A DNA stretch of 64,000 nucleotides from NCBI GenBank assembly GCA_046328115.1, contig JAXLXE010000004.1, positions 558,001-622,000 of the forward strand, in the 5' to 3' direction. A program made the translations under genes and the position numbers. Positions 44,994 through 53,880 of the stretch are shown here, piece by piece. Below the pieces are notes generated by a model. That model saw only the letters and a list, made by a program, of their open reading frames with translations, made no database searches and was not told the origin of the DNA. This stretch comes from JAXLXE01 sp046328115 (GTDB lineage: Bacteria > Chloroflexota > UBA6077 > JACCZL01). The number at the start of each line of letters is the position of its first letter. Position 1 is the first letter of the stretch.

Positions 44994-45925
44994 GAGTAGC
45001 GGATCCTCGGATCAACGTAGCCATACACCACGTCTACCAGTAGATTCACCAGGGCAAACATCAGTGCTAGCGAAAGCACCACGCCCTGGACCACCGGCAG
45101 GTCACGCTGGAAGATGGATGTCACCAGCAACCTCCCCACGCCTGGCCAGTTAAAGACGGTCTCGGTGATCACCGCTCCCGCCAGCAGGCCTCCGGTCTGT
45201 ACTCCCACGATGGTCACCACTGGGATAAGCGCGTTCTTGATGGCGTGGCGCCAGATCAGGCTGCGCTCAGCCAGGCCTTTGGCCCGGGCCGTGAGGATGT
45301 AGTCCTGATTCACCACGTTGAGCATCGCTGAACGGGTGACCCGCGCAATGACTCCCGTGACCACGGAGCCCAGAGTGACGGCCGGCAGGATCAGGTAGCT
45401 GAGCTGTCCCTGTCCCATCCCGGACACGGGCAGCACGTGCAGGATCACGCCGAAGACCAACATCAGCATCAAGCCCAGCCAGAAGACGGGGAGCGAGACT
45501 CCCATCAGCGCAATCACCATGCTGCAGGTATCGAGCCAGGTGTTCCGCTTCACGGCGGCCACGATGCCCACGATAACGCCGAGTATCGTGGCGTAGAGCA
45601 TGGCCGCCCCCGCCAGACGCGCGGTGGCCGGGATGCGCTCCGCCACCAGATCGATCACCGGACTGTGCTGGTGCAGACTGCGGCCCAGGTCTCCCTTCAG
45701 CGCATTCCCCACGAACAGCAGGTACTGCTCGTGTTTGGGTCGATCCAGGCCCCATTGCTTACGGAGCTCGTCCGCGGCCTTGGGGTCAAACGTGCCCTGG
45801 CGCGGATCGATCAACCCCGCGATGGGATCGCCGGGCACGATGCTCATCAGGACAAAGATGATCAGAGATATCCCAAAGAGGATTGGGATGATGGAGACCA
45901 GCCGGCGAATGACGAAGGCGATCAT
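44990..45925 (-). CDS. ABC transporter permease, DppB-type
   Basis: 311 residues with six helices and the DppB signatures 'RRLVSIIPILFGISLIIFVLM', 'DPKAADELRKQWGLDRP', 'VITETVFNWPGVGRLLV' and 'LLVDVVYGYVDPRIRYS'. The EAA loop is 'DYILTARAKGLAERSLIWRHA'. It forms the heterodimeric channel with the DppC-type subunit encoded next. It follows the binding protein by about 60 bases. Confidence 0.92.
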   Translation of the reverse strand: MIAFVIRRLVSIIPILFGISLIIFVLMSIVPGDPIAGLIDPRQGTFDPKAADELRKQWGLDRPKHEQYLLFVGNALKGDLGRSLHQHSPVIDLVAERIPATARLAGAAMLYATILGVIVGIVAAVKRNTWLDTCSMVIALMGVSLPVFWLGLMLMLVFGVILHVLPVSGMGQGQLSYLILPAVTLGSVVTGVIARVTRSAMLNVVNQDYILTARAKGLAERSLIWRHAIKNALIPVVTIVGVQTGGLLAGAVITETVFNWPGVGRLLVTSIFQRDLPVVQGVVLSLALMFALVNLLVDVVYGYVDPRIRYS

Positions 45926-45986
45926 GGCGGCTCACACACGGGAGCGGGGGACGGATGAATCCTGTCCCCCGCCGGGATGGCACGAC

Positions 45987-47750
45987 TTAGCGCTTCTGAC
46001 TCTTGTCGATCCAGACCTGGTGCATATCCTGGTAGTCAATGTCCGTGGGGATCGGCTTGATACCGCGGACCCACGGCTGCACGAGCTGCACCGCCTTGTT
46101 GTAGTGCCAGATCAGCCAGGGAGCCTCCTCGGTGGCGATGGCGTTCGCCTGCGCCGCGTAGGAGAGCCGCTCCTTCTCGTCCAGCGTGGTACGGGCCTTG
46201 TCCAGCAGCTCATCCACCTTGGCGTTCTTGTACTGCGGGAAGTTCCCGGCGAGGCCGGCGTTCTTGGAGTGGAAGCGCTGCCAGAGGAACAACACGGGGT
46301 CGATTTGTCCGCCGGTGGAGAATCCAATGAGCGTGAAGTTGCCCTGCTGGGCAGCCTCAGTAAGCGCCGCGCCCTCCACCTGCTTGACGTTGAGTTTGAT
46401 CCCCAGCGGGTCGAAATACGGCTTCAACGCATCCGCGGCCTTCGGGCCGACCACCGGATGTGTTCCCGCCACGAACTCCACCTCGAAACCGTTGGGATAG
46501 CCGGCCTCCGTCAGAAGCTGCTTGGCCTTGGCCGGGTCGTACGTGTAGCCCTTGAGCTTGTCATCGAAGCCGGGCATGCTGGACTGCATGGGCCCCAGTG
46601 GCACGTATGCCTTGCCGAACAGCACGCTCTCGATCGTCTCTTCGCGGTTGATCGCGTAGTTCATGGCCTGGCGCACGCGGACGTCATCAAACGGCTTCTT
46701 GGTGGTATTGAACATCAGCGTGCGGGTGAACAGTTCCGGCACTTCAACGATCTGGTTCTTCCACTTGGCATCCGCTCGGAATTGCCGGTACTGAGCATCC
46801 GTCAAAACCATCAGGTCCAGGTTGCCCGCCATGATCTCATTCTGGCGCGTACCCGCCTCCGGCATGTTCCGGAAGACGATCTTATCCAGATAGGCCGGCC
46901 CCTTGAAATAGTCGTCGAACCGGTCCAGCGTCACGGAGTCGTCCTTGGTGTAGGACGCGAACTTGAACGGTCCGGAACCGACGGGGCCCTTGATGCCGAA
47001 CTCCAGGCCATGCTTGTCCACTTCTTCCTTCGGCACCGCGGAATAGGGCATCTCCGCAAGGGAGCCAAAGAACGTGGCGTCTCGCTCCTTGACCTCCACG
47101 ACAAACGTGGTGTCATTTGGGGCCTTCAAGCCGGCGACATCTGGCGACTTGCCCTCGCGGAAGTCCTCCGCGCCCTTCACCTTGAGCAGGTTGGAGAACT
47201 CGGCAGCACTCCACTTCTTGTCCAGGTTGCGCTCAAACGAGTACTTGAAATCAGCGGCCTTCAGTTCGCGACCGTTGTGGAACTTGATCCCCTTCCGAAG
47301 CGTGAACGTGTAGGTCAGTCCGTCCGAGCTGACGTCCCACTTCTCCGCCGCGTCGCCCACATATGTCTTCTTGTCGAAGTCGTAGTCAATGAGCTGGCTG
47401 TACATATTCATGGTGATCATCCGCGCCGCCACTCGGATTGACAGGATGGGATCCAGGGTGGCCGGATCGCCGTACAGCACGGGGCGGGTGATCGTGCCGC
47501 CTTTCTGGGCCTGCTCGCCGGCCGGCTTGGCGGCCTCCGCGGGCTTCGCCGCCTCAGCCGGCTTTGCGGCGGCGGGTGCGGCAGCCGGCTGGGCTGGCGC
47601 GGCGGGGGCAGCGGTGGGCGGAACCGGCTTGGCCGGCGCGGTCGGTGCCGCGGTAGGCGCCACGGGCGCGGGGCCCGCGGGGGCGCACGCGGCGGCGGCC
47701 GCTAGTCCGAAGGCAGCGAACGCCGCCAGCAGTCGGGATCGAGGCGCCAT
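45987..47750 (-). CDS. ABC transporter substrate-binding lipoprotein, family 5 (peptide/nickel)
   Basis: 587 residues with a lipobox in 'FGLAAAAACAPAG' and an unusually long Ala/Pro/Lys linker (about residues 25-80, with 'AEAAKPAEAAKP' repeats). The binding domain has 'VSSDGLTYTFTLRKGIKFHNG' and 'VRQAMNYAINREETIESVLFG', typical of DppA/OppA-type proteins. The frame extends upstream to 48119, but GGGAGG seven bases before the ATG at 47750 decides the start. No DppD/DppF ATPase is in the operon, so a shared ATPase must be supplied from elsewhere. Confidence 0.9.
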   Translation of the reverse strand: MAPRSRLLAAFAAFGLAAAAACAPAGPAPVAPTAAPTAPAKPVPPTAAPAAPAQPAAAPAAAKPAEAAKPAEAAKPAGEQAQKGGTITRPVLYGDPATLDPILSIRVAARMITMNMYSQLIDYDFDKKTYVGDAAEKWDVSSDGLTYTFTLRKGIKFHNGRELKAADFKYSFERNLDKKWSAAEFSNLLKVKGAEDFREGKSPDVAGLKAPNDTTFVVEVKERDATFFGSLAEMPYSAVPKEEVDKHGLEFGIKGPVGSGPFKFASYTKDDSVTLDRFDDYFKGPAYLDKIVFRNMPEAGTRQNEIMAGNLDLMVLTDAQYRQFRADAKWKNQIVEVPELFTRTLMFNTTKKPFDDVRVRQAMNYAINREETIESVLFGKAYVPLGPMQSSMPGFDDKLKGYTYDPAKAKQLLTEAGYPNGFEVEFVAGTHPVVGPKAADALKPYFDPLGIKLNVKQVEGAALTEAAQQGNFTLIGFSTGGQIDPVLFLWQRFHSKNAGLAGNFPQYKNAKVDELLDKARTTLDEKERLSYAAQANAIATEEAPWLIWHYNKAVQLVQPWVRGIKPIPTDIDYQDMHQVWIDKSQKR

Positions 47751-47892
47751 TCCGAAACCTCCCAAGCCGCGTCGTCGCGGCACTCGTAAGACCGAACCTG
47801 AAACCGAACCCTCTACCTGGACTTCGTGCTCCCCCCAGGGCCCGGTGGGCGCCAAAGCCACGAGGCTACGATACCCCCGGCCTGATCGCGAT

Positions 47893-48894
47893 TCAAGGAC
47901 AGCCTGCACAAATACCCCGCGTCCCGACGTGTGCGTCCGTCGCCACCCTTGGGGTCGCCCCGTTGAGTTGCGCCGCGTTGTCGTGCGCCACACGCGCCGC
48001 CACGTCCGGCGCGAGCTGTCCGAGGAGTCCGCGATAGTACTCCACAGTCTGCCCCACGTACTCCTGCCGATAGTGCGTCGGCACAAACAAGTCCAGTCCC
48101 ACCATGAATCGGTCTGCAAACTCGGTCAGTGCCGCCGCCCAGTCTGGGAAGATTGAGCCGTCCGGCCGGGTAATGACCGTCCCGGACCCAATCCAGGGGG
48201 TCCGAGCGGAGAGATCCGCATACAGGTTGGGATTGCGCGCCAGCAGAGCGCGGGCGGTGCCGGCCGGGCCGTGCCCGGCGTGCGCCCAGATAAACGTGGT
48301 GGACGGAGCCGCGCGGACCGCCCGCTCAAGCTCGTCCGCAAAGACCGCTTCCTGGTGAACGCTGACCGGCACACCGTATCGTCCGGCGACACGGTACGCC
48401 TCAATGAGCGCCGGGTGATCCGCTGGTACGTTGTTGGCAGGTGCCGCGTAGTAGCCGCCTGACGGCCCAAGCTGATACGCGGAATGACGCAGGATGATCT
48501 CGCCCAACCCGCGAACGACGCCACTATCCAGGAGCTGCGCCAGCCCGGTAGCATTCACGTATGACGAATCCGGGTGGAGCGCAGAAGCGTAACCCTCTGC
48601 CACGTATGGCACCACACGCTCCGGGTACGTATCCCGGGCGGCAGTCCCCAACGACCACGGTAGGCTAAACAGCGCGGCTGAGCGCACCCCTGCCGCGGTG
48701 TACAACGCGATCACTTCGTCCACCGGCGGCGCAACGCCCTCTTGGAGATGCGAATGCGCGTCAAAAATCGGGCCAGCGTAGGGCACACCCGCGGCGGTTG
48801 CTCGCCGATTCACGAGCGCCGCGGCAATCGCGCCCAGCGTAGCGGCAACCGCCGCGCGACGGCCGATCCGGGGATGGCAATGGTCAAGGCACAT
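47893..48894 (-). CDS. Secreted amidohydrolase-family protein
   Basis: 333 residues. The N-terminus has a twin-arginine-like export signal ('GRRAAVAATLGAIAAAL'). The mature part starts a TIM barrel with the metal motif HxH in 'GPIFDAHSHLQEG', then 'GLGEIILRH', 'VSVHQEA', 'FIWAHAGHGP' and a late Asp in 'FMVGLDLFVP'. This fits the amidohydrolase_2-type group of hydrolases or decarboxylases. It lies upstream of the peptide-type ABC importer on the same strand, so it may release or process the imported solute outside the cell. Confidence 0.72.
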   Translation of the reverse strand: MCLDHCHPRIGRRAAVAATLGAIAAALVNRRATAAGVPYAGPIFDAHSHLQEGVAPPVDEVIALYTAAGVRSAALFSLPWSLGTAARDTYPERVVPYVAEGYASALHPDSSYVNATGLAQLLDSGVVRGLGEIILRHSAYQLGPSGGYYAAPANNVPADHPALIEAYRVAGRYGVPVSVHQEAVFADELERAVRAAPSTTFIWAHAGHGPAGTARALLARNPNLYADLSARTPWIGSGTVITRPDGSIFPDWAAALTEFADRFMVGLDLFVPTHYRQEYVGQTVEYYRGLLGQLAPDVAARVAHDNAAQLNGATPRVATDAHVGTRGICAGCP

Positions 48895-48984
48895 GGGGCA
48901 ACGCGTCCTTAGTCACCAGCCAGAATCATGCGACAAAGCAGCCATCCCACCGAGGACTCTCCCCACGCCGCGCCGGCGCCGCCG

Positions 48985-49002
48985 GCCACAACATGTTGTG
49001 GC
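48985..49002. promoter_or_regulatory. 18-bp perfect palindrome upstream of purL, candidate operator
   Basis: GCCACAACATGTTGTGGC is a perfect inverted repeat with no spacer. It overlaps a possible -35 (TTGTGG at 48996-49001) of the purine operon and lies 91 bases upstream of the divergent amidohydrolase start. Length and symmetry match a dimeric repressor site. Confidence 0.5.
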
Positions 49003-49228
49003 GCACGTCCCGCAAAGTACGGTATCTTGTGGCATTCAGTCGCCGGTGCGCAGGCCGAGACGGGGAACAAAGCTGGTTTGATCGAGAGTCCAATCCTCGA
49101 ACGGGGCGCTCCAGGGGCGGAGGAGCGCGACGCGCGACGCGTCCGGGTGCTGGCGGCGCGGCCCCGCGTGGAGCAGACCGGTAACTCGGTCCGATCGCTG
49201 AAACGAGTCCTCACCAAGTTCTTGCACG

Positions 49229-49247
49229 CCGGAGCCTCCCACTCCGG
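49229..49247 (+). promoter_or_regulatory. Short hairpin covering the purL ribosome-binding site
   Basis: CCGGAG (49229-49234) pairs with CTCCGG (49242-49247) around a 7-base loop. The GGAG in the first arm is the only Shine-Dalgarno candidate before GTG 49249. This holds only if that GTG is the true start. Confidence 0.3.
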
Positions 49248-49248
49248 T

Positions 49249-52041
49249 GTGTCGGTGCGACACCGCCGGCTCTACCTCATCGAAACAGCGGCCTCTGATC
49301 CTACGATCGGGGCCGCTGATCATTTGTGCGCGGATTTCGGTGCCAGCGAAGTGCTGCCCCAGGACGTGAGTGACCACGCCGCCACCTGGATCATTGACGT
49401 GCTGTTCCGTCCCGGGGTCACGGATGCTGAGGGGGAGAGCCTCACCGAAGTGCTTATCCGCGGCGGGCACACGGGCGCGCGGGCCCGCACCGGCCACCGC
49501 TACGCGCTTCACGCGAATGTCGACGAGGCGTGGCTACCGGAGTTGGCCCGTGCGGTAGCGAATCCGGTGGTGTCCCTGGTGTGCTGGCGACGCCCGGACC
49601 AGCCCGCGCCAACTGGTTTCTGGGAGTCCGCATTCCAGTGCTCCCAGGCCACCGATCCGACCGTGCAATCGGTCACGGTCCGCGAACTGGACGATGAATC
49701 CCTCCTGACGCTGAGCCGCGAACGGCTGCTTTCGCTGCCATTGCAGGATCTCCGCGCGGTGGCCGACCACTTCAGTGGCATTGGCCGTGACCCAACTGAC
49801 GCCGAGCTTGAAACGATCGCCCAGACGTGGTCCGAGCACTGCGCGCACCGCACCTTCCGAGCCACGATCCAGCACCGCGAGCCCGGTTCCCCGCCACGGG
49901 TCATCCGAGGTCTGCTGCGGGAGACCATCATGGCGGCGACACGCCGTGTGAATCGCCCGTGGGTGCTCTCCGCGTTCGTGGACAACGCGGGCGTCATCGC
50001 GTTTGACCGTCAGTACGCCATTGCCTGCAAGGTGGAGACCCACAACCACCCGTCCGCGATCGAGCCATTTGGCGGCGCGGCGACGGGCGTGGGTGGGGTG
50101 GTGCGCGACGTTCTGGGAGTATCTGCCGAGCCAATCGCCAACACGGACGTGCTCTGCTTCGGACCGCTCGATGTCGCTCCAGAGTCGGTGCCGGAGGGGG
50201 CGCTCCATCCAGCCACCGTCTATTCCGGGGTTGTCGCGGGCATCGCAGACTACGGCAACAAGATCGGCATCCCCACGGTGAACGGTGCCGTAGTCTTCGA
50301 CGAAGGCTACGTGGGCAATCCCCTGGTGTTCTGCGGCACCGTGGGCCTGCTTCCTCGAGGTGAGCACCCCACCCAGCCGGCCGTTGGTGACCTCATCGTC
50401 GTGGCCGGTGGACGCACAGGGCGCGACGGTGTGCACGGTGCCACCTTCTCTTCCGACGTGATCCAGGCAGAGGCGACCTCCGAGCTCGGCAGCGTGGTCC
50501 AGATAGGCGATCCCATCGTGGAGAAGCGACTGGCGGATGCGCTGACGCAGGCCCGCGACCAACGCCTCTACTCCGCCATCACGGATTGTGGCGCCGGCGG
50601 CCTCAGCTCCGCCGTGGGAGAGATGGCCCGCGAGCTAGGGGCCAGGGTGAACCTGGCGTTGGTTCCTCTGAAATACCCCGGCCTCAAACCGTGGGAGATC
50701 TGGCTCTCCGAGGCCCAGGAGCGGATGGTTCTGGCCGTACCGCCGAGTCACTGGCCCACGCTGAGCGCGCTCTGCCGCGCCGAGCAGGTGGAAGCCACGG
50801 TCATCGGCAGCTTCACCGGCACCGGTCGGCTGGAAGCCGTGTACGGGGACCGCTCGGTGGTTGACCTGGCCACCCATTTCTTGTTCGAGGAGATGCCTTC
50901 CAGGAACCTGGCCAGTCAGTGGCAGCCGCCGGCGGCAAGGGCCGAGGAGCCGCCGCGCGGTGACCTTGGCTCATTGCTACTGCGCGCGCTGGCCCACCCA
51001 AACGTCGCTTCCAAAGAGATCGTTGTCAGGCAGTACGACCACGAGGTCCAGGGTCGCACCGTGGGCAAACCGTTCGTGGGTCCGCTGGACGCGGGCCCGG
51101 CTGACGCCGCGGTGCTCCAGCCCATACCCACGTCACGCCAAGGCCTGGCCATCGGCTGCGGGATCAATCCGCGGATCGGCGTCCTCGACCCGCACGCGAT
51201 GGCGATGCTGGCCGTCGACGAGGCGCTCCGAAACGTGGTGGCGGTTGGCGCGGACCCAGATCGCGTGGCCGTGCTCGATAATTTCTGTTGGGGCAACCCG
51301 TCGCTGCCCGATCGCCTCGGCGGCCTGGTGCGCGCGTCCCAGGGCTGCCACGACGCTGCCGTGGGCTTCCGCGTCCCGTTCATCTCCGGAAAGGACTCGC
51401 TGAACAACGAGCTGCGCCTGCCTTCCGGCGAAACCCGCGCCATTCCGGGCACGCTCCTGATCACCGCCATCGGCACCGTTCCGGATGTCAATCGAGTTGT
51501 CTCGATGCCGCTCAAGAGGGACGGGAATCGCCTCTACGCGGTGGGCACCACGGATGCCGCCCTGGGAGGCTCACTGATCCTGCAGCTCGACGGATCGTTG
51601 GGCCGCACCCCTCCCGCCGTAAAGCCGCGTGTCGGTCGCGCGCTCCTGCGCCGCATGCATCGCGCGCTCAAGCAGGGTCTAGCGCGGGCCTGCCACGATC
51701 TCAGCGAGGGTGGCCTGGCGGTAGCCGTCGCGGAGATGGCGCTGGCGTCCGACCTGGGTATCGAGATCGATCTGCGGTTGCTACCGAGAGCATCCCACGT
51801 CTCATCGGACCACGTCGCGCTGTTCGCCGAGTCGGCGACGCGCTTCCTGGTGGAGGTCGAGCCCGCCGACGCCGGCCTCTTCGAGTCAACGCTCCGGTAC
51901 TCGGCCCACGCCGCCATCGGCACCGTGCTCCCCACACCCCTTCTGCGGATCACCGGGCTGGACGGATCCCCCGTGCTGGAGATCGAGGTTGACGTCCTCC
52001 GCCGCGCCTGGCGTGGGGGTCTGGAGTCGATCGCGCCGTGA
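49249..52041 (+). CDS. purL: Phosphoribosylformylglycinamidine synthase PurL with PurS-like N-terminus
   Basis: About 930 residues. It is the synthetase subunit of step 4 of purine synthesis, converting FGAR, ATP and glutamine-derived ammonia to FGAM. Residues 1-100 look like a PurS-type domain ('VLFRPGVTDAEGESLTEVLIRG'). The synthetase follows: 'DAELETIAQTWSEHCAHRTF', 'KVETHNHPSAIEPFGGAATGVGG', 'ITDCGAGGLSSAVGEMA' and 'PFISGKDSLNNE'. The start is uncertain. GTG 49249 is where conservation seems to begin, and the frame stays open to 48928. No separate purS is present, which agrees with the fused N-terminus. PurQ follows with a four-base overlap and supplies ammonia. Confidence 0.9.
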   Translation: MSVRHRRLYLIETAASDPTIGAADHLCADFGASEVLPQDVSDHAATWIIDVLFRPGVTDAEGESLTEVLIRGGHTGARARTGHRYALHANVDEAWLPELARAVANPVVSLVCWRRPDQPAPTGFWESAFQCSQATDPTVQSVTVRELDDESLLTLSRERLLSLPLQDLRAVADHFSGIGRDPTDAELETIAQTWSEHCAHRTFRATIQHREPGSPPRVIRGLLRETIMAATRRVNRPWVLSAFVDNAGVIAFDRQYAIACKVETHNHPSAIEPFGGAATGVGGVVRDVLGVSAEPIANTDVLCFGPLDVAPESVPEGALHPATVYSGVVAGIADYGNKIGIPTVNGAVVFDEGYVGNPLVFCGTVGLLPRGEHPTQPAVGDLIVVAGGRTGRDGVHGATFSSDVIQAEATSELGSVVQIGDPIVEKRLADALTQARDQRLYSAITDCGAGGLSSAVGEMARELGARVNLALVPLKYPGLKPWEIWLSEAQERMVLAVPPSHWPTLSALCRAEQVEATVIGSFTGTGRLEAVYGDRSVVDLATHFLFEEMPSRNLASQWQPPAARAEEPPRGDLGSLLLRALAHPNVASKEIVVRQYDHEVQGRTVGKPFVGPLDAGPADAAVLQPIPTSRQGLAIGCGINPRIGVLDPHAMAMLAVDEALRNVVAVGADPDRVAVLDNFCWGNPSLPDRLGGLVRASQGCHDAAVGFRVPFISGKDSLNNELRLPSGETRAIPGTLLITAIGTVPDVNRVVSMPLKRDGNRLYAVGTTDAALGGSLILQLDGSLGRTPPAVKPRVGRALLRRMHRALKQGLARACHDLSEGGLAVAVAEMALASDLGIEIDLRLLPRASHVSSDHVALFAESATRFLVEVEPADAGLFESTLRYSAHAAIGTVLPTPLLRITGLDGSPVLEIEVDVLRRAWRGGLESIAP

Positions 52042-52817
52042 CCGTCGCGGAGCGGGCACCGCTGGGCGCATCCGTCGGCGTCGCCTCGCTACGATCGAAG
52101 CCAAGCGCCCTGGTGGTCCGGGCACCGGGGACCAATTGCGACCGCGAGACTGCGCTGGCGCTCGAGCGCGCGGGCGCCCATGCGGATCGCGTTCACGTGG
52201 AGGCGCTACTCGGCGCGCCGAGGCAGATCCAGCGCTACAGCATGCTGATCCTGCCGGGCGGGTTCTCCTATGGCGACCATCTAGGAGCGGGCAGTCTTTT
52301 TGCCCACAGGCTGGCGGAGCTGCGCAGCGAGCTGGTGACGTTCGCAGACAGTGGCCGGCCCATCCTGGGTATCTGCAACGGCTTCCAGGCCCTGCTCAAG
52401 CTGGGGCTGCTGAGCGGCGGCGCCCTGGTCCAGAACGCGAGTGGTCGCTTTGAGTGTCGCTGGGTCTGGGTCCGCAACAGTACCAGCGTGGACCACCCGT
52501 TCCTGGGCGGCAGCGACCTGCTGGCGATGCCGGTGGCCCACGGCGAAGGCCGCTTCGTGGCCGACCCGGATCTGGATACCACGGCGGACCGACGAGTGGC
52601 ACTGGTGTACTGCAACGCGGACGGCAGACCGACCGAGTACCCCGGCAATCCCAACGGCTCGGATGGTGGCGTGGCCGGGCTGACCAGCCCATCTGGCCAC
52701 ATCTTCGGCCTGATGCCGCACCCGGAGCGGGCTCATCAAGCAGCCCAGATCCCCCAGGGCAGACCTCTCTCCGGCCTGGCCATCTTCCAGAGCATGGTGG
52801 CGTATGCCCGGCGCTGA
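52038..52817 (+). CDS. purQ: Phosphoribosylformylglycinamidine synthase glutaminase subunit PurQ
   Basis: 259 residues of a class I glutamine amidotransferase. It has 'VVRAPGTNCDRETALALERAGA', the oxyanion region 'LILPGGFSYGDHLGAG', the nucleophile Cys in 'ILGICNGFQALLKLGLL', and the His-Glu of the triad in 'GLMPHPERA'. It hydrolyses glutamine and channels ammonia to PurL. The start GTG overlaps the purL stop as GTGA. The first 20 residues ('AERAPLGASVGVASLRSK') are an extra leader compared with typical PurQ, so the true start may lie a little downstream. Confidence 0.95.
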   Translation: MTVAERAPLGASVGVASLRSKPSALVVRAPGTNCDRETALALERAGAHADRVHVEALLGAPRQIQRYSMLILPGGFSYGDHLGAGSLFAHRLAELRSELVTFADSGRPILGICNGFQALLKLGLLSGGALVQNASGRFECRWVWVRNSTSVDHPFLGGSDLLAMPVAHGEGRFVADPDLDTTADRRVALVYCNADGRPTEYPGNPNGSDGGVAGLTSPSGHIFGLMPHPERAHQAAQIPQGRPLSGLAIFQSMVAYARR

Positions 52818-53853
52818 GGCGGCCACCACCTACGCCGGGGCGGGCGTGAACGTGGCCGCCGCCCACCTGGCCACGGAGCGGCTGAAGACCATCGTGGGCC
52901 AGACCCGGTCTGAAGGCGTGATCGCGGACGTGGGCCCCTTTGCCGGCCTCTTCTCGCTGGGAATCCTGAGCGGCTATCGCGAGCCCGTGCTGGTCTCCTC
53001 CACGGATGGCGTGGGCACCAAGATCAAAGTGGCCGGCGCGCTTGGACGCTACGACACCATTGGCCACGACCTGGTCAACCACTGCATCAATGACATCGCC
53101 GTCCACGGCGCGCGGCCGCTCTTCTTTCTGGACTACCTGGCACTCAACAGGGTGGACCCGGATCTAGTGGCGACCGTCGTTGGTGGCGTGGCCGCGGCCT
53201 GCCGAACCCACGGCGTGGCGCTGCTCGGTGGCGAGACGGCCGAGATGCCAGACGTGTATCCCGCCGGCGAGATCGATCTGGCCGGCTTCATCGTGGGCAT
53301 CGTGGATCGTGAGCGGGCTGTGCTCGGCCACTCCGTCGCCTTGGGAGATGTGCTCGTTGGTCTACCGTCCAGCGGCCTGCACACCAATGGCTACACGCTG
53401 GCTCGGCGGGCGCTGCCGACCGAATCGTGGGATCAGGTCCACCCTGAGCTGGGCCGGACCATTGGCGATGCCCTGCTGGAGCCGCACCGCTGCTACCTGG
53501 ACGAGATCCAGTGCCTGATCGGTGTCGGCGCCAGGGCGTTCGCCCACATCACGGGCGGCGGCTTCCCGGAAAACGTCGCGCGCGTGCTGCCCCCGGATCT
53601 GGCAGCCTCGATCGATGTCTCCAGTTGGGCGCCCACGCCGATCTTCCAGCTCATCGCAGCCACGGGTGTAACCGCCCGTGAGATGTACAGCGTGTTCAAC
53701 ATGGGCATCGGACTGGTGGCAGTGCTGCCGCCGGACAGCGTGCGGGAGGCCCAGCGGCTCGTCACAGACCTGGTTGTCATCGGCAACGTCACCACACGGC
53801 AGCGGGACGAGGGGGTCCGGCTGCTCAATCTTGATCGGGCGCTCGGCGCCTGA
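52804..53853 (+). CDS. purM: Phosphoribosylformylglycinamidine cyclo-ligase (AIR synthetase)
   Basis: 349 residues. It closes the imidazole ring of FGAM with ATP, giving AIR. Motifs: 'YAGAGVNVAAA', 'VLVSSTDGVGTKIKVA', 'INDIAVHGARPLFFLDY', 'ALLGGETAEMPDVYP', 'GLPSSGLHTNGYTL' and 'HITGGGFPENVARVLP'. All ATP- and phosphate-binding blocks are present and length is normal. It starts 14 bases inside the end of purQ, so translation is coupled. Confidence 0.96.
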   Translation: MPGAEAATTYAGAGVNVAAAHLATERLKTIVGQTRSEGVIADVGPFAGLFSLGILSGYREPVLVSSTDGVGTKIKVAGALGRYDTIGHDLVNHCINDIAVHGARPLFFLDYLALNRVDPDLVATVVGGVAAACRTHGVALLGGETAEMPDVYPAGEIDLAGFIVGIVDRERAVLGHSVALGDVLVGLPSSGLHTNGYTLARRALPTESWDQVHPELGRTIGDALLEPHRCYLDEIQCLIGVGARAFAHITGGGFPENVARVLPPDLAASIDVSSWAPTPIFQLIAATGVTAREMYSVFNMGIGLVAVLPPDSVREAQRLVTDLVVIGNVTTRQRDEGVRLLNLDRALGA

Positions 53854-53880
53854 TCTGCGCACGTCAAGGGAGGCAACGGC

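Larger units (their letters stand above)
48895..49248 (+). other. Divergent intergenic region and long leader upstream of the purine operon
   Basis: About 350 bases separate the amidohydrolase start from the conserved start of PurL. The region holds an 18-bp palindrome, weak promoter-like boxes (TTGTGG at 48996, TACGGT at 49018, TATCTT at 49023), and further down a short hairpin over the ribosome-binding region. I see no purine-riboswitch core or T-box sequence. The PurL frame is open throughout and codon third positions are GC-rich in the last 150 bases, so part of it could still be coding. Confidence 0.5.

Noticed and set aside
45055..45075. Partial copy of the 41305 palindrome (ATCAGTGCTAGC) inside dppB
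   Set aside because: Only one half plus centre matches and it lies in coding sequence, so chance similarity is likely.
45600..47441. 613-codon plus-strand frame opposite the binding protein and permease
   Set aside because: It lies antisense to well-conserved ABC genes, and the translation is low-complexity Leu/Arg/Val/His without motifs.
48895..49248. Purine riboswitch or T-box in the purL leader
   Set aside because: I could not find the conserved core sequences or three-way junction of either element.
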